Shown piece by piece: positions 7,559-16,297 of a stretch of 33,446 nt of DNA. The number at the start of each line of letters is the position of its first letter. The first letter of the stretch is position 1. Origin of the DNA: an uncultured Clostridia bacterium (GTDB taxonomy: Bacteria > Bacillota > Clostridia > Oscillospirales > CAG-272); contig CANPXS010000013.1 of the NCBI GenBank assembly GCA_947586625.1, positions 1 through 33,446 of the forward strand, written 5' to 3'. The position numbers and the translations under genes were made by a program. The notes beneath the pieces were generated by a model. That model saw only the letters and a list, made by a program, of their open reading frames with translations, was not told the origin of the DNA and did not search any database.

Positions 7559-7642
7559 AAGTGTTGGCGCGGTGTTCTTTTGGAGAGGGGGTTCGGGGGA
7601 GGACTTTTTCTTATGAAGAAAAGGTCCTCATCCCGTCCTATC

Positions 7643-7759
7643 TCTTTCTTGCGAGAAAGTCCCCCTTGTCAAAAATCTGTTCAAAGGTGTGAAAGACGTC
7701 ACCACGTCAGGTGTGCAAAGGTAGCTGCCGGTGGGTACAGACTGTACATTGAACCGCGT
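7643..7759 (-). repeat. Dispersed repeat block Y, copy B (inverted relative to copy A)
   Basis: ctttcttgcgagaaagtcccccttgtcaaaaatctgttcaaaggtgtgaaagacgtcaccacgt...gtgcaaaggtagctgccggtgggtacagactgtacattgaaccg. Confidence 0.85.
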
Positions 7760-7766
7760 GTGAGCA

Positions 7767-7825
7767 GTATCTCCTCACTTCGTTCGGAGCTACGACACGT
7801 TTCCGCTTCGCGGAAAGTGTGGGAG
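7767..7825 (+). repeat. Dispersed double-hairpin repeat H, copy 2
   Basis: agtatctcctcacttcgttcggagctacgacacgtttccgcttcgcggaaagtgtgggag. Confidence 0.75.
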
Positions 7826-7894
7826 AAGTCAGTTATGGATACAGGTGAGCGTTTACGCAAAAAGTAAAAAAATACATAAATTTGTGAAAATCAC

Positions 7895-7923
7895 TTGACA
7901 AATCACAGGTTTTGTGGTATAAT
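7895..7923 (+). promoter_or_regulatory. Perfect consensus sigma-A promoter inside the dispersed element (TTGACA-N17-TATAAT)
   Basis: ttgaca aatcacaggttttgtgg tataat ataggcag; the A/T-rich upstream block aaatacataaatttgtgaaaa is shared with the other copies. Confidence 0.8.
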
Positions 7924-7925
7924 AT

Positions 7926-8000
7926 AGGCAGTCAAGGGAGATAAGGCGATTGCGGCGAGCCACTGTGCGCGTAGGTGAGGCTGGGAAGCCTTACGGCGGC
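7926..8000 (+). ncRNA. Truncated candidate ncRNA, copy B2 (5' leader fused to 3' hairpin, central core missing)
   Basis: aggcagtcaagggagataag...ccactgtgcgcgtaggtgaggctgggaagccttacggcg keeps the first and last segments of copies A and C. Confidence 0.35.
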
Positions 8001-8054
8001 AGTTCGCAGCTGACGCGACAAGTATAAAAACACGCAAAGTATGCCTGCGCCGGC

Positions 8055-8083
8055 TTGACACGAGATGTAAAATATGGTACTAT
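8055..8083 (+). promoter_or_regulatory. Sigma-A promoter of the GH43-rhodanese-GH3 operon (TTGACA-N17-TACTAT)
   Basis: ttgaca cgagatgtaaaatatgg tactat; 92 bp upstream of the GH43 ATG. Confidence 0.7.
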
Positions 8084-8174
8084 CGTTCTTAGATGAGATG
8101 TATAAAATAAAGCTTGAAAAGAACTGATGCGCCGTGACGACCGCGCGCAAAACAGCCGAAACGGAGGAAAAGTT

Positions 8175-9764
8175 ATGAACAGATCCGACATGCACGCAGC
8201 TGTGAATTATAACGCGGAACATCAGGGCAATCCGTATCTTCCGCTGTGGGAATATATCCCCGACGGCGAGCCGTATGTATTTGAGGACCCCGACAACTCC
8301 GGCAAGTACCGCGCCTATATCTACGGCTCGCACGATATGCTCAAAACCGAATACTGCGGCAAAGACCTTGTCGTGTGGTCGGCGCCTGTCGAGGACCTTT
8401 CGGACTGGCGGCGGGACGGCGTCATATTCGAGTCGATAGTGAACGGTTCGGCGGACACGCTATACGCCCCCGACGTCGCCCTTGTCGAGAAGGACGGCAA
8501 AAAAACATACTATCTCTACCCGAACACTCAGGCGTGGGGACGCAACTCGATGGTGTGCAGGTCCGACCGCCCCGACGGACGGTTCGAGGTCGTGAATTGG
8601 AAAGAGGGCAGCACGACCGAGACTGTGGGCGTGTTCGGCTTTGACCCCGCCGTCCTCGTCGACGACGACGGCGCTGTTTACGGGTACTGGGGCTTCACAG
8701 ATTCGTACTGGGGAATGCTCGACGAGGGCAATATGTCGACGCTAAAGCCGGGCACGAACGCGCACAGGAATATCCCGAGCTATAATCAGATGAAAGCGCC
8801 GGATTATGATCCTGCGGATTTCAATATCTGTCAGGACGAAAACGTCGGCAAGTGGGGCTTTTTCGAGGCTTCATCGATAAGGAAAGTCGGCAACAAATAT
8901 GTATTCATTTACAGTCGAAACGGACTTGAAAGCGAGCCGACGGGCAAGAATTACAGTCAGCTCGCATACGGCTACAGTGACAGTCCGATGGGGCCGTGGA
9001 AATGGGGCGGCATTATCGTCGATGCGGCGGGCGAGGTGATCCCGAACGGACGCGGCGGCTATGACCGCACGTTTTTCGGCGGCAACACGCACGGGAGCAT
9101 CTGCGAGATAAACGGTCAGTGGTACATATTTTATCACAGAAATCTTCACACGTTCGCGCGTCAGTCGGTGGTCGAGCCGATATCGGTCGAGTGGGACGAG
9201 AAGCCGGTTTCGGACGGCGGCGAGGTGAGGATATCGACGGCGGAGGTCACCTCGGAGGGGTTCTTTATCGACGGGCTGAACCCGTACAAAAAGCACTCGG
9301 CGGGGATAGCGTGCTATCTGACTGGCGGCGCGAGGATCGCGCCCGCATACGAAGAAACGGTCAGGACTCTTCCGATAGTAAACGTCAAAAACGGCGTTGT
9401 CGCGGGGATAAAATATTTCAACTTCGACCTTGATGCGCCGTCCGACGGCAAAAAATCGCTCGAAGTGGAGATAAAGCCGCTCGGGGTGGACGCTTCCGTC
9501 GATGTATATCTGCGTCCTGCGTCTGCCGTCAACACGCCCGTCGAGCGCGACGGCGGCGGGAACATCGTTTCGGTCGGGGCAGGTAGCATAAAGCTCGGGA
9601 CGATCACGCTGACCGAGAACATGAAGCAGGAGGCGACTGTGTTCAGACTGCCTGCGGACGAGATAAACAATCTCAGCGGACGGTGGGGCGTTTTCCTCGT
9701 CTTTAACGCAAAAAGCGACTGCGACATCTGCGAGTTTTACAGTGTCGGTTTTGTCTTCGGTTGA
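8175..9764 (+). CDS. Glycoside hydrolase family 43 (beta-xylosidase / arabinofuranosidase type) with C-terminal CBM6-like domain
   Basis: DGEPYVFEDPDNSGKYRAYIYGSHD, YLYPN, GFDPAVLVDDDGAVYGYWG, FFEASSIRKVGNKYVFIYS, NTHGSICEINGQWYIFYHR. RBS cggaggaaa; no signal peptide seen. Confidence 0.9.
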   Translation: MNRSDMHAAVNYNAEHQGNPYLPLWEYIPDGEPYVFEDPDNSGKYRAYIYGSHDMLKTEYCGKDLVVWSAPVEDLSDWRRDGVIFESIVNGSADTLYAPDVALVEKDGKKTYYLYPNTQAWGRNSMVCRSDRPDGRFEVVNWKEGSTTETVGVFGFDPAVLVDDDGAVYGYWGFTDSYWGMLDEGNMSTLKPGTNAHRNIPSYNQMKAPDYDPADFNICQDENVGKWGFFEASSIRKVGNKYVFIYSRNGLESEPTGKNYSQLAYGYSDSPMGPWKWGGIIVDAAGEVIPNGRGGYDRTFFGGNTHGSICEINGQWYIFYHRNLHTFARQSVVEPISVEWDEKPVSDGGEVRISTAEVTSEGFFIDGLNPYKKHSAGIACYLTGGARIAPAYEETVRTLPIVNVKNGVVAGIKYFNFDLDAPSDGKKSLEVEIKPLGVDASVDVYLRPASAVNTPVERDGGGNIVSVGAGSIKLGTITLTENMKQEATVFRLPADEINNLSGRWGVFLVFNAKSDCDICEFYSVGFVFG

Positions 9765-9784
9765 ACCGATGCGAGCGGGATATA

Positions 9785-10966
9785 ATGGCGAGCGGCAGTT
9801 TTCAAAAGCATAACGTCCGCGATTCGTATTTGTCCGCGTGTGCGTATAAGGACGGCTTTCTGCTCTCCGGCGACGGCGGCAGACTCGATTTTGTGAACGC
9901 GTCGGGAGAGTCGACGACGGTAAATACCGGCACGGATCGACCGCTTTACGCAGTATGCAAATGCTCGGACGGAGCGGTCGCGGCGGGAGAAGACGGCACA
10001 TTGATATTTGTCGGCGGCAGCGGCGCGGTGCCGGTAAAAACGGGAATTACCGCAGATTTAATCTGCGCGTGCGAATTTCGCGGCAGTATTATTGTCGGCG
10101 GCGCGGACGGCAAAATATTCGCCGTCACGCGCGGCGGTGACGTGAAAGAGGTTTACTCGGGACCATGCAGCGTCACGGGCGTCGCGTCAAACGGCGAGCG
10201 GTGCATCGGCGTGACATCGGACGGCAAAGCGGTCATAAGCGAAAACGCCGATGCTTGGACGGAGTTCCCTTACGGCGAATATTACGGCGTCGCCGCCGAA
10301 TTTGACGGCATAGCGTCGATCGGTGCCGGATTTTTCGCATACGGCATAGAAAACGGGAATACATTCGCCGTCACGACGCAGCTCGGCGGAGTATGGACAA
10401 AGCGCGACCTGAACGTCTACGACTACGGGCGCACGGTCGGTATAGGCGAAGCACCGATAACATGCGCTGCGTCATGCGGCATGCAGACAGTCGCGGGACT
10501 TTCGGACGGACGCGCGCTCGTTATGCCGGAGTGTCCGAAGTGCAATATTTTGCGAAATATTTCAAAGCATAAAATATACGCCGCCGCGTCAAACGGCGGA
10601 AGCGTCATCTTTGCGGGAGATGAGTACTTTTATAAAACCGTCGACTTCGATATTTTAAGACAGCAAAAAATAAGGCTTGAAAAAGCGCTTGAGATGGCGG
10701 ACGCGGGAGCGGTAATAATCGACGTCAGGGACGAATACGATTACGCGATGTCCCGAATCGAGCAAAGCATAAATATCCCGCTTTACGGACTTGAGGACGC
10801 GCTCCGTGAGTTTTTCCCCGACAAAACGTCGCCGATAATATTCTGCTGTCGGAGCGGCGCGAAGAGCAGGGCGGCGTGCAGTATTTCAAAAGCCATGGGC
10901 TACACGGAAATATATGACCTCGGCGGCATCGCCGAAATCACAGAAAACGGAGGCAACCGAAAATGA
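9785..10966 (+). CDS. Beta-propeller-like N-terminal repeats fused to a C-terminal rhodanese domain
   Basis: C-terminus VIIDVRDEYDYAMSRIEQSINIPL...PIIFCCRSGAKSRAACSISKAMGYTEIYDLGGI is rhodanese. N-terminal ~270 aa has repeating GxDGxxxxV blades. In-frame TTG at 9761 is an alternative start. Confidence 0.8.
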   Translation: MASGSFQKHNVRDSYLSACAYKDGFLLSGDGGRLDFVNASGESTTVNTGTDRPLYAVCKCSDGAVAAGEDGTLIFVGGSGAVPVKTGITADLICACEFRGSIIVGGADGKIFAVTRGGDVKEVYSGPCSVTGVASNGERCIGVTSDGKAVISENADAWTEFPYGEYYGVAAEFDGIASIGAGFFAYGIENGNTFAVTTQLGGVWTKRDLNVYDYGRTVGIGEAPITCAASCGMQTVAGLSDGRALVMPECPKCNILRNISKHKIYAAASNGGSVIFAGDEYFYKTVDFDILRQQKIRLEKALEMADAGAVIIDVRDEYDYAMSRIEQSINIPLYGLEDALREFFPDKTSPIIFCCRSGAKSRAACSISKAMGYTEIYDLGGIAEITENGGNRK

Positions 10967-13794
10967 ACGAATCTACCGAAAAATGCGCTTACCTTGACGT
11001 TAAACTGACCGATAAGGAGCGCGCCGTCGACCTTGTGTCGCGGATGACAAGGGAGGAAAAATATTCCCAGCTCACAGCGATGACGGCGCCCGCTATCCCG
11101 CGTCTCGGGGTGAACGCGTACAACTGGTGGAGCGAAGCGCTCCACGGCGTCGCCCGCGACGGCGAGGCGACGAGCTTCCCGACAGGCCTCGGTATCGCGG
11201 CGACATGGAATCCGGAGCTTGTAAAAACGGCTGCGTCCGCGATGTCGGACGAGGCGCGCGAGAAATTCAACAGCCGTAGAAACGACCACGGGCTCAACTA
11301 CTGGTCGCCGACGATAAACATGGACCGCGACCCGCGCTGGGGACGCGCCGAGGAGACGTACGGCGAGGACCCGTACCTCTGCGGCAGCATCGCGGAAGCG
11401 TTCGTGGGCGGATTTCAGGGTTACAACGCCGACGAGGGGAGATACAAGGCGCTCTCGACGGTCAAACATTTTCTCGCCAACAACAGCGAGCAAAACCGTC
11501 ACAACGGCTCATCGAACGTAGACGAGCGCGACCTGCACGAATACTATATCGAGGCGTTCCGCCGTGCAATCGAGCGTGCGGGCGCGTCGTCGGTCATGAC
11601 GTCGTACAACGCGGTGAACGGCGTTCCGATGTCGGTGAATAAGCCGATACTTGATGGACTGCTTCGCCGCACATGGGGCTTTGGCGGATTTGTCGTCACC
11701 GACTGCTCGGCGCTTTACGACGTCAGCTTCCATCACACATGGCGTCCCGACGGCTGGGGAGATAAGGTGTGGGGAGAAAAGGAGACGGCGGCGTATGCGA
11801 TACTTGCAGGCATCGACCTCAACTGCGGCGTCATACTTGCGCCGCACACCGGCCGCGCCGTCGACGCGGGACTTCTCAGTGACCGTGACGTAGACAAAGC
11901 GCTCGTCAGGCTGTTTACGGCGAGAATGTCGACGGGCGAGTTCGACCCCGACGGCGGCATTTTCGGCGGCGGGCAGTACGCGGGCATGATACATTCGGAA
12001 GCGCATAAAAAGCTCGCAGAGGATATGGCGGACGAGGCTGTCGTCATGCTCGAAAACGACGGTATGCTGCCGCTTTCGGGAAATGTCAAAAATCTCGTTG
12101 TCATCGGCAGGCTCGCGGGCGAGGTGACGCTCGGCGACTACTCGACTGACGCGCCTATAAACGTCAGCACGCCCGTCGGCGGCATCACAGCCGCGCTTTT
12201 GCGTGCAAACCCCGACGCGAAGATAACGTATATCCCCGGCTCGGACAGCGGTTCGGGGCGGTTCCTCATGAATCTGAAAAATATTTCGCTTCTTGACGCT
12301 GCGGGCGATAAGATCGGCGAGATCGACCTCACGAAGTGCGCCGAGACGAGCGCGTGCCGCGTGGAGCGTGACGGCAATATCGGCTTCGCCTCTGCGGGCG
12401 GATGCCGGGTAAAGTTCAGCGCAGGCAGCATCGACTTCGGCAAAGCTGCAAAATTCTCGGCTCAGATGTCGGGAGACGGCGGCGTTCCGCCGACGCGTAT
12501 CGAGATAAGAGCCGGCGACCCCGTCAACGGTCCGCTTCTCGGGACCGTTGACGGTGAGGGCAGCACGGGCGGCTGGAAAAACTACAAGAGATACGATTTC
12601 AACGCCGCGATTGGAGGCGGCTATACGTCCGAGGACATCTACATCGTCATGACAAAGGTCCCGACGTCGGTGGAATTCTCCGAGCAGGAAAAAGAGCAGA
12701 TACGCTCCGCCGACGCAGTCATGTTCTTTGCTGGAACGAGACCCGGCGAAAACGGGTACTTCGAGGAGACGGACGGCTACACGCTCGATCTGCCGAACAG
12801 GCAGTCTGAGATGATAAACAGAGCGGCGGAGCTGAACAAAAACATCGCGGTCTACATCCAGGCTGTCAGCGAGGTCAACGTCGAAAAATTCCGCGACAGC
12901 GTGCGCGCGATACTGTGGTCGACGTACAACGGCCAGGCGCAGGGAAATGCCGCCGGAAGGATACTCTTCGGCGAGGCGAACCCGAGCGGCAAACTGCCGT
13001 TCACGTGGTACAGGTCGGTGGACGATCTTGCCGACATCAAGGACTACACGATACGTCCGAACGCGGAAACCAAGGGCAGGTCGTACCAATATTTCACCGG
13101 AGACGTCGCATACCCGTTCGGATACGGTCTGTCGTATGCGAAGTTTGAGTATTCGAACCTGAAGATCAGCCGCGGCTCCGTCACGCCGAACGACAGGATA
13201 ATGGTCACGTTCGACGTCGAAAACGTCGGCAAAACGTGCGGCGGCGAGGTCGCGCAGATGTATGTCGTATCTCCGAACGCGGAGGAAAACGAACGACCGA
13301 GAAAACGTCTCAAAGGATTCACAAAGATCTTTATCGAGGCGGGCGAAAAAGCGAGCGTAACACTTGAGCTTGACTGTGCCGATCTTTGGTACTGGGACAG
13401 CGAAAACGCATGCGAGACGTTCGACGAGGGAAAATATGTGATCGAGATCGGCGCGGACAGCAGAGCGTGCGAAGCTATGAAAGCAGAGTTTGAGCTGAAA
13501 GGCACGCTCAAAAAGCAGATTTACGCAGTCACGGCGATACCGAACGGTCACGTCATGAGTCTGTCGAAAAACGAGCGGCTCAAAACGGAACTGACGGCAA
13601 GCTGTAACGACCAGAGCTTTGTCGATTTGAAAACAGTAGCGGTCGGATTCTCCGTCACGGACGAGTCGGTGGCGACGGTAGATGAGACCGGCGTCGTCAC
13701 GCCTGTCGGCGAGGGCATCGCGACGGTGACCGCGTCCGTTACATTTGACGGCAGGACCAAGACCGACAGTTTCGCCGTCAAAGTTACGGAGTGA
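10963..13794 (+). CDS. Glycoside hydrolase family 3 (beta-xylosidase/beta-glucosidase) with inserted CBM6-like domain, Fn3-like domain and C-terminal BIG2-like domain
   Basis: YNWWSEALHGVARDGEATSFPTGLGIAATWN, NYWSPTINMDRDPRWGRAEETYGEDPYL, VMTSYNAVNGVPMSVNKPIL, GFVVTDCSAL; C-terminal VATVDETGVVTPVGEGIATVTASVTFDGRTKTDSFAVKV. ATGA overlap with upstream CDS. Confidence 0.93.
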   Translation: MNESTEKCAYLDVKLTDKERAVDLVSRMTREEKYSQLTAMTAPAIPRLGVNAYNWWSEALHGVARDGEATSFPTGLGIAATWNPELVKTAASAMSDEAREKFNSRRNDHGLNYWSPTINMDRDPRWGRAEETYGEDPYLCGSIAEAFVGGFQGYNADEGRYKALSTVKHFLANNSEQNRHNGSSNVDERDLHEYYIEAFRRAIERAGASSVMTSYNAVNGVPMSVNKPILDGLLRRTWGFGGFVVTDCSALYDVSFHHTWRPDGWGDKVWGEKETAAYAILAGIDLNCGVILAPHTGRAVDAGLLSDRDVDKALVRLFTARMSTGEFDPDGGIFGGGQYAGMIHSEAHKKLAEDMADEAVVMLENDGMLPLSGNVKNLVVIGRLAGEVTLGDYSTDAPINVSTPVGGITAALLRANPDAKITYIPGSDSGSGRFLMNLKNISLLDAAGDKIGEIDLTKCAETSACRVERDGNIGFASAGGCRVKFSAGSIDFGKAAKFSAQMSGDGGVPPTRIEIRAGDPVNGPLLGTVDGEGSTGGWKNYKRYDFNAAIGGGYTSEDIYIVMTKVPTSVEFSEQEKEQIRSADAVMFFAGTRPGENGYFEETDGYTLDLPNRQSEMINRAAELNKNIAVYIQAVSEVNVEKFRDSVRAILWSTYNGQAQGNAAGRILFGEANPSGKLPFTWYRSVDDLADIKDYTIRPNAETKGRSYQYFTGDVAYPFGYGLSYAKFEYSNLKISRGSVTPNDRIMVTFDVENVGKTCGGEVAQMYVVSPNAEENERPRKRLKGFTKIFIEAGEKASVTLELDCADLWYWDSENACETFDEGKYVIEIGADSRACEAMKAEFELKGTLKKQIYAVTAIPNGHVMSLSKNERLKTELTASCNDQSFVDLKTVAVGFSVTDESVATVDETGVVTPVGEGIATVTASVTFDGRTKTDSFAVKVTE

Positions 13795-13865
13795 GCGACG
13801 GAGAGGTGCGAGTGCCCGCAGTACCGTAGTTCGGCGACATCGTAGAGTGCAAATCAAAAGTTAAA

Positions 13866-13893
13866 GAGGGAGCCTCCTAAAAGAGGCTCCCTC
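13866..13893 (+). terminator. Terminator of the GH43-GH3 operon
   Basis: GAGGGAGCCTC ctaaaa GAGGCTCCCTC, 11-bp perfect stem about 70 bp after the GH3 stop. Confidence 0.75.
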
Positions 13894-13935
13894 CCGACTT
13901 TTGCACACGCGCTGTCGAGGACTTGCACGTGCCGT

Positions 13936-14727
13936 TTATCTGCTCACGCTTCGCACGAGCGCGGCAGCGTCGTCATGATCGAGGAAGTACGGCGATATGC
14001 CGACGTAGACTTCGCCGTTCACGTTTATGATGAACGTGCTGCCGTCGAGACGCTCGTAGAGCGCCTCGTCAAACTCGTCGGGCGAATATATGCGGTCGCT
14101 CTTCGGCTCGTAGTCCATGACGAACACGACGAATTCGCTGCATACCGGGGCCGGCACCTCGTATTCTTCCGTTAACGGCGCCGTCGGCATCTGTATGTCT
14201 TCATTCGCGTAGCAGACGCGCAGCATGTGGTACTTCGTGCCGTCTTTCATCTCTGTTTCGTATAAAGACGCTTTTTCAAACATGTATCCGTCCGGCAGCT
14301 CGTCGGGCAAATACCTGCCGAGCTCGTGCGCGTACGCATCGTCCTTGCTTATGCCGTCCAACGTCGCGCATGCGACGTTGTCGAAGCTCTCATATCCCGG
14401 GTACACGGCGATGCTTTTCATCACGTCGACCTCCCCGTCCACGCCTGCCGGACGCTCGGGTGCAGCGTTGCCGCCGCCTCCGTCGACTTTATCCGTGCCG
14501 TAGAGGATTGCGTCGCTGCCCGTGTCGCCGGCGTCATCTCCGCCGCGTTCGCCGACCGTCATCGCTGCGACGCCGACGACCGTCGCAATGCACAGGCACG
14601 CTGCCGCAGTCGCCGTCCATAAAAGGTGCGCAGAGCCTTTCTTTACGCTGTATTCCGCCGCGTCCTCGATGTATCGGTCCCCGATATTTCCCATCGCGTC
14701 CGAAAATTTCTTTGTTTTCTCCGTCAT
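13936..14727 (-). CDS. Putative anti-sigma factor, single TM, extracytoplasmic C-terminal domain
   Basis: MTEKTKKFSDAMGNIGDRYIEDAAEYSVKK + TM (LLWTATAAACLCIATVVGVAAMTV). ATGA overlap with the ECF sigma gene. Confidence 0.78.
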   Translation of the reverse strand: MTEKTKKFSDAMGNIGDRYIEDAAEYSVKKGSAHLLWTATAAACLCIATVVGVAAMTVGERGGDDAGDTGSDAILYGTDKVDGGGGNAAPERPAGVDGEVDVMKSIAVYPGYESFDNVACATLDGISKDDAYAHELGRYLPDELPDGYMFEKASLYETEMKDGTKYHMLRVCYANEDIQMPTAPLTEEYEVPAPVCSEFVVFVMDYEPKSDRIYSPDEFDEALYERLDGSTFIINVNGEVYVGISPYFLDHDDAAALVRSVSR

Positions 14728-15338
14728 ATGTTGACTCCTTTCTCCGTCAAAAATTCCCTCATGCGTTCGCGCAGCCTCACGAGCCGCACGGACACGTTTT
14801 TCACCGTCAATCCCGTCCGTTTCGCGATGTCGCGGTACGAATCCGAGAACCAGTAACGGCGCATGAATACGGTTCTGTTCTCCCTGTCGAGCGAGTCGAG
14901 AAATTCCTCTATCAGCCGTGCGAGCTCGCATCTCTCGACTTCGTCCTCGACAGTGTCCGCCGACGGCAGAAACGGCTCTATCTCCTCCATCGCGTCCGCG
15001 TATTCGCATGCGCGTTTTCCCGCCGTGTTTTTCTCGTACCGCTTGAGCGCGAGATTGCGCGTTATCCTGCACACGTATGCGCGCAGCGGGTCGGGACGCT
15101 CGGGCGGGACCGTGTTCCAAACGGCGAGATATGCGTCGTTGACGCATTCCTCCGCGTCCTCGCGGCTGTGTGTGACGTTGTAGGCGACGCTTCTGCACAG
15201 TGCGCCGTATTTGTCGTCGAGCGCGCGTATCGCGTCCTCGGACCGCGACAAGAACATCTCGACGATCTGCCCGTCGTCGGGTCGACGGCCGCTTTCATTT
15301 GCTTTATTGTTGTTTTTGTTCCGCATCGATGCTTTCAC
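14724..15338 (-). CDS. ECF-subfamily RNA polymerase sigma factor
   Basis: Sigma2-like DKYGALCRSVAYNVTHSREDAEECVNDAYLAVWNTVPPERPDPLRAYVCRITRNLALKRYEKN; sigma4-like LDRENRTVFMRRYWFSDSYRDIAKRTGLTVKNVSVRLVRLRERMREFL. Confidence 0.93.
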   Translation of the reverse strand: MKASMRNKNNNKANESGRRPDDGQIVEMFLSRSEDAIRALDDKYGALCRSVAYNVTHSREDAEECVNDAYLAVWNTVPPERPDPLRAYVCRITRNLALKRYEKNTAGKRACEYADAMEEIEPFLPSADTVEDEVERCELARLIEEFLDSLDRENRTVFMRRYWFSDSYRDIAKRTGLTVKNVSVRLVRLRERMREFLTEKGVNI

Positions 15339-15438
15339 GTTGACTGACCGCCTCCTTTCACCTTATAACTACGGTTTTTCGCGCGAAAACTACGGCGCGG
15401 GTGAAGTTTTTTTCGGAAAATGAGCAAAAACGCAAAAT

Positions 15439-15465
15439 GCGGGACGGAGTTAATATCCGTCCCGC
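15439..15465 (-). terminator. Stem-loop downstream of the 15490..16107 gene
   Basis: GCGGGACGGA gttaata TCCGTCCCGC; the minus-strand continuation ends in a T-rich tract (gcattttgcgtttttgctcattttcc). Confidence 0.7.
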
Positions 15466-15489
15466 ACAGTCGCGTAAGATCTTGAAATG

Positions 15490-16107
15490 TCACTTTGATT
15501 CGGGTGTGAACAGTTTTTTTATGTTTTTGACGAGCGAAAACTCGCGCGTGCCGAGTATATATGCGACGGTGCTTATCGCTATCGCCGGCAGCGGGATAAG
15601 AATGAACGCGAACGGCGTGACCTCTCCTATCGTCGCCGCCCCCGACCAGCCGAGCATGACGCCCCAGTACATGGCCTGTATTATCGCCGCTATCATCTTG
15701 GCGGAGCCCGATATGCCGCCCGCCCATTCGAGCGCAGGTCCGTTTTCCGCGCCGAGCAGTCCGAACACGAATATAAATACGGCAAGGAGTATATTCAGCG
15801 CGCCCGCGCAGAGCGCGATCTTGGCGCCGCGCCATATGTCGAGCTTGATGCGTCCCGCGTCGGCGCGTATCTTGTCGCGCTGCCCCTCTTCCTTTATCGC
15901 CATGTAGTCGATGTACATATAAAACAGTATCGAGAACACGCTGACCCATATCATGCATGTGCGGCGCACGACGCCGTCGCCGTTCGCCATCGAGACGTCG
16001 AGCGCCGACGCCGCCATCGACGTCATCAGTCCGAACACGGTGAGCCCGATCTGATTGAGCACAAGACGCCATATGAGCCGTCCGTTTTTATCCATAAATT
16101 CGCGCAT
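15490..16107 (-). CDS. Hypothetical multi-TM membrane protein
   Basis: MREFMDKNGRLIWRLVLNQIGLTVFGLM... with at least four hydrophobic segments; RBS ggagg upstream. Confidence 0.75.
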   Translation of the reverse strand: MREFMDKNGRLIWRLVLNQIGLTVFGLMTSMAASALDVSMANGDGVVRRTCMIWVSVFSILFYMYIDYMAIKEEGQRDKIRADAGRIKLDIWRGAKIALCAGALNILLAVFIFVFGLLGAENGPALEWAGGISGSAKMIAAIIQAMYWGVMLGWSGAATIGEVTPFAFILIPLPAIAISTVAYILGTREFSLVKNIKKLFTPESK

Positions 16108-16216
16108 TAAAAACGCCTCCGCAGCTTATTATCCTTTTCTATGGTAATTCTATACGATTTCACGCAAAATATCAAGTCCAAAGACGTAAAAAATGCCGCA
16201 GGCGGCAAATTTGTTG

Positions 16217-16245
16217 TTTACATTTGCGCAGAAATTTTGTATAAT
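16217..16245 (+). promoter_or_regulatory. Sigma-A promoter of recombinase gene (TTTACA-N17-TATAAT)
   Basis: tttaca tttgcgcagaaattttg tataat. Confidence 0.65.
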
Positions 16246-16297
16246 ACCATATATGGCAAACGATGCCGCTGAAAAGTACGGAACGGAGGTGACTGAT

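Noticed and set aside
7580-7867. 95-aa plus-strand ORF in the 7.4-8.0 kb element
   Set aside because: Same reason as 4419..4742: translated hairpin repeat, not a supported gene.
8871-10001. 376-aa minus-strand ORF over GH43/rhodanese
   Set aside because: Antisense shadow ORF with biased composition and no domain signature.
11509-13857. 782-aa minus-strand ORF antisense to the GH3 gene
   Set aside because: Shadow ORF caused by high-GC codon bias of GH3; Arg/Val/His-rich translation, no recognisable domain, while the plus strand has clear GH3 motifs.
14370-15347. 325-aa plus-strand ORF antisense to the sigma/anti-sigma genes
   Set aside because: Arg/Cys-rich, no domain; the opposite strand encodes a clear ECF sigma factor.
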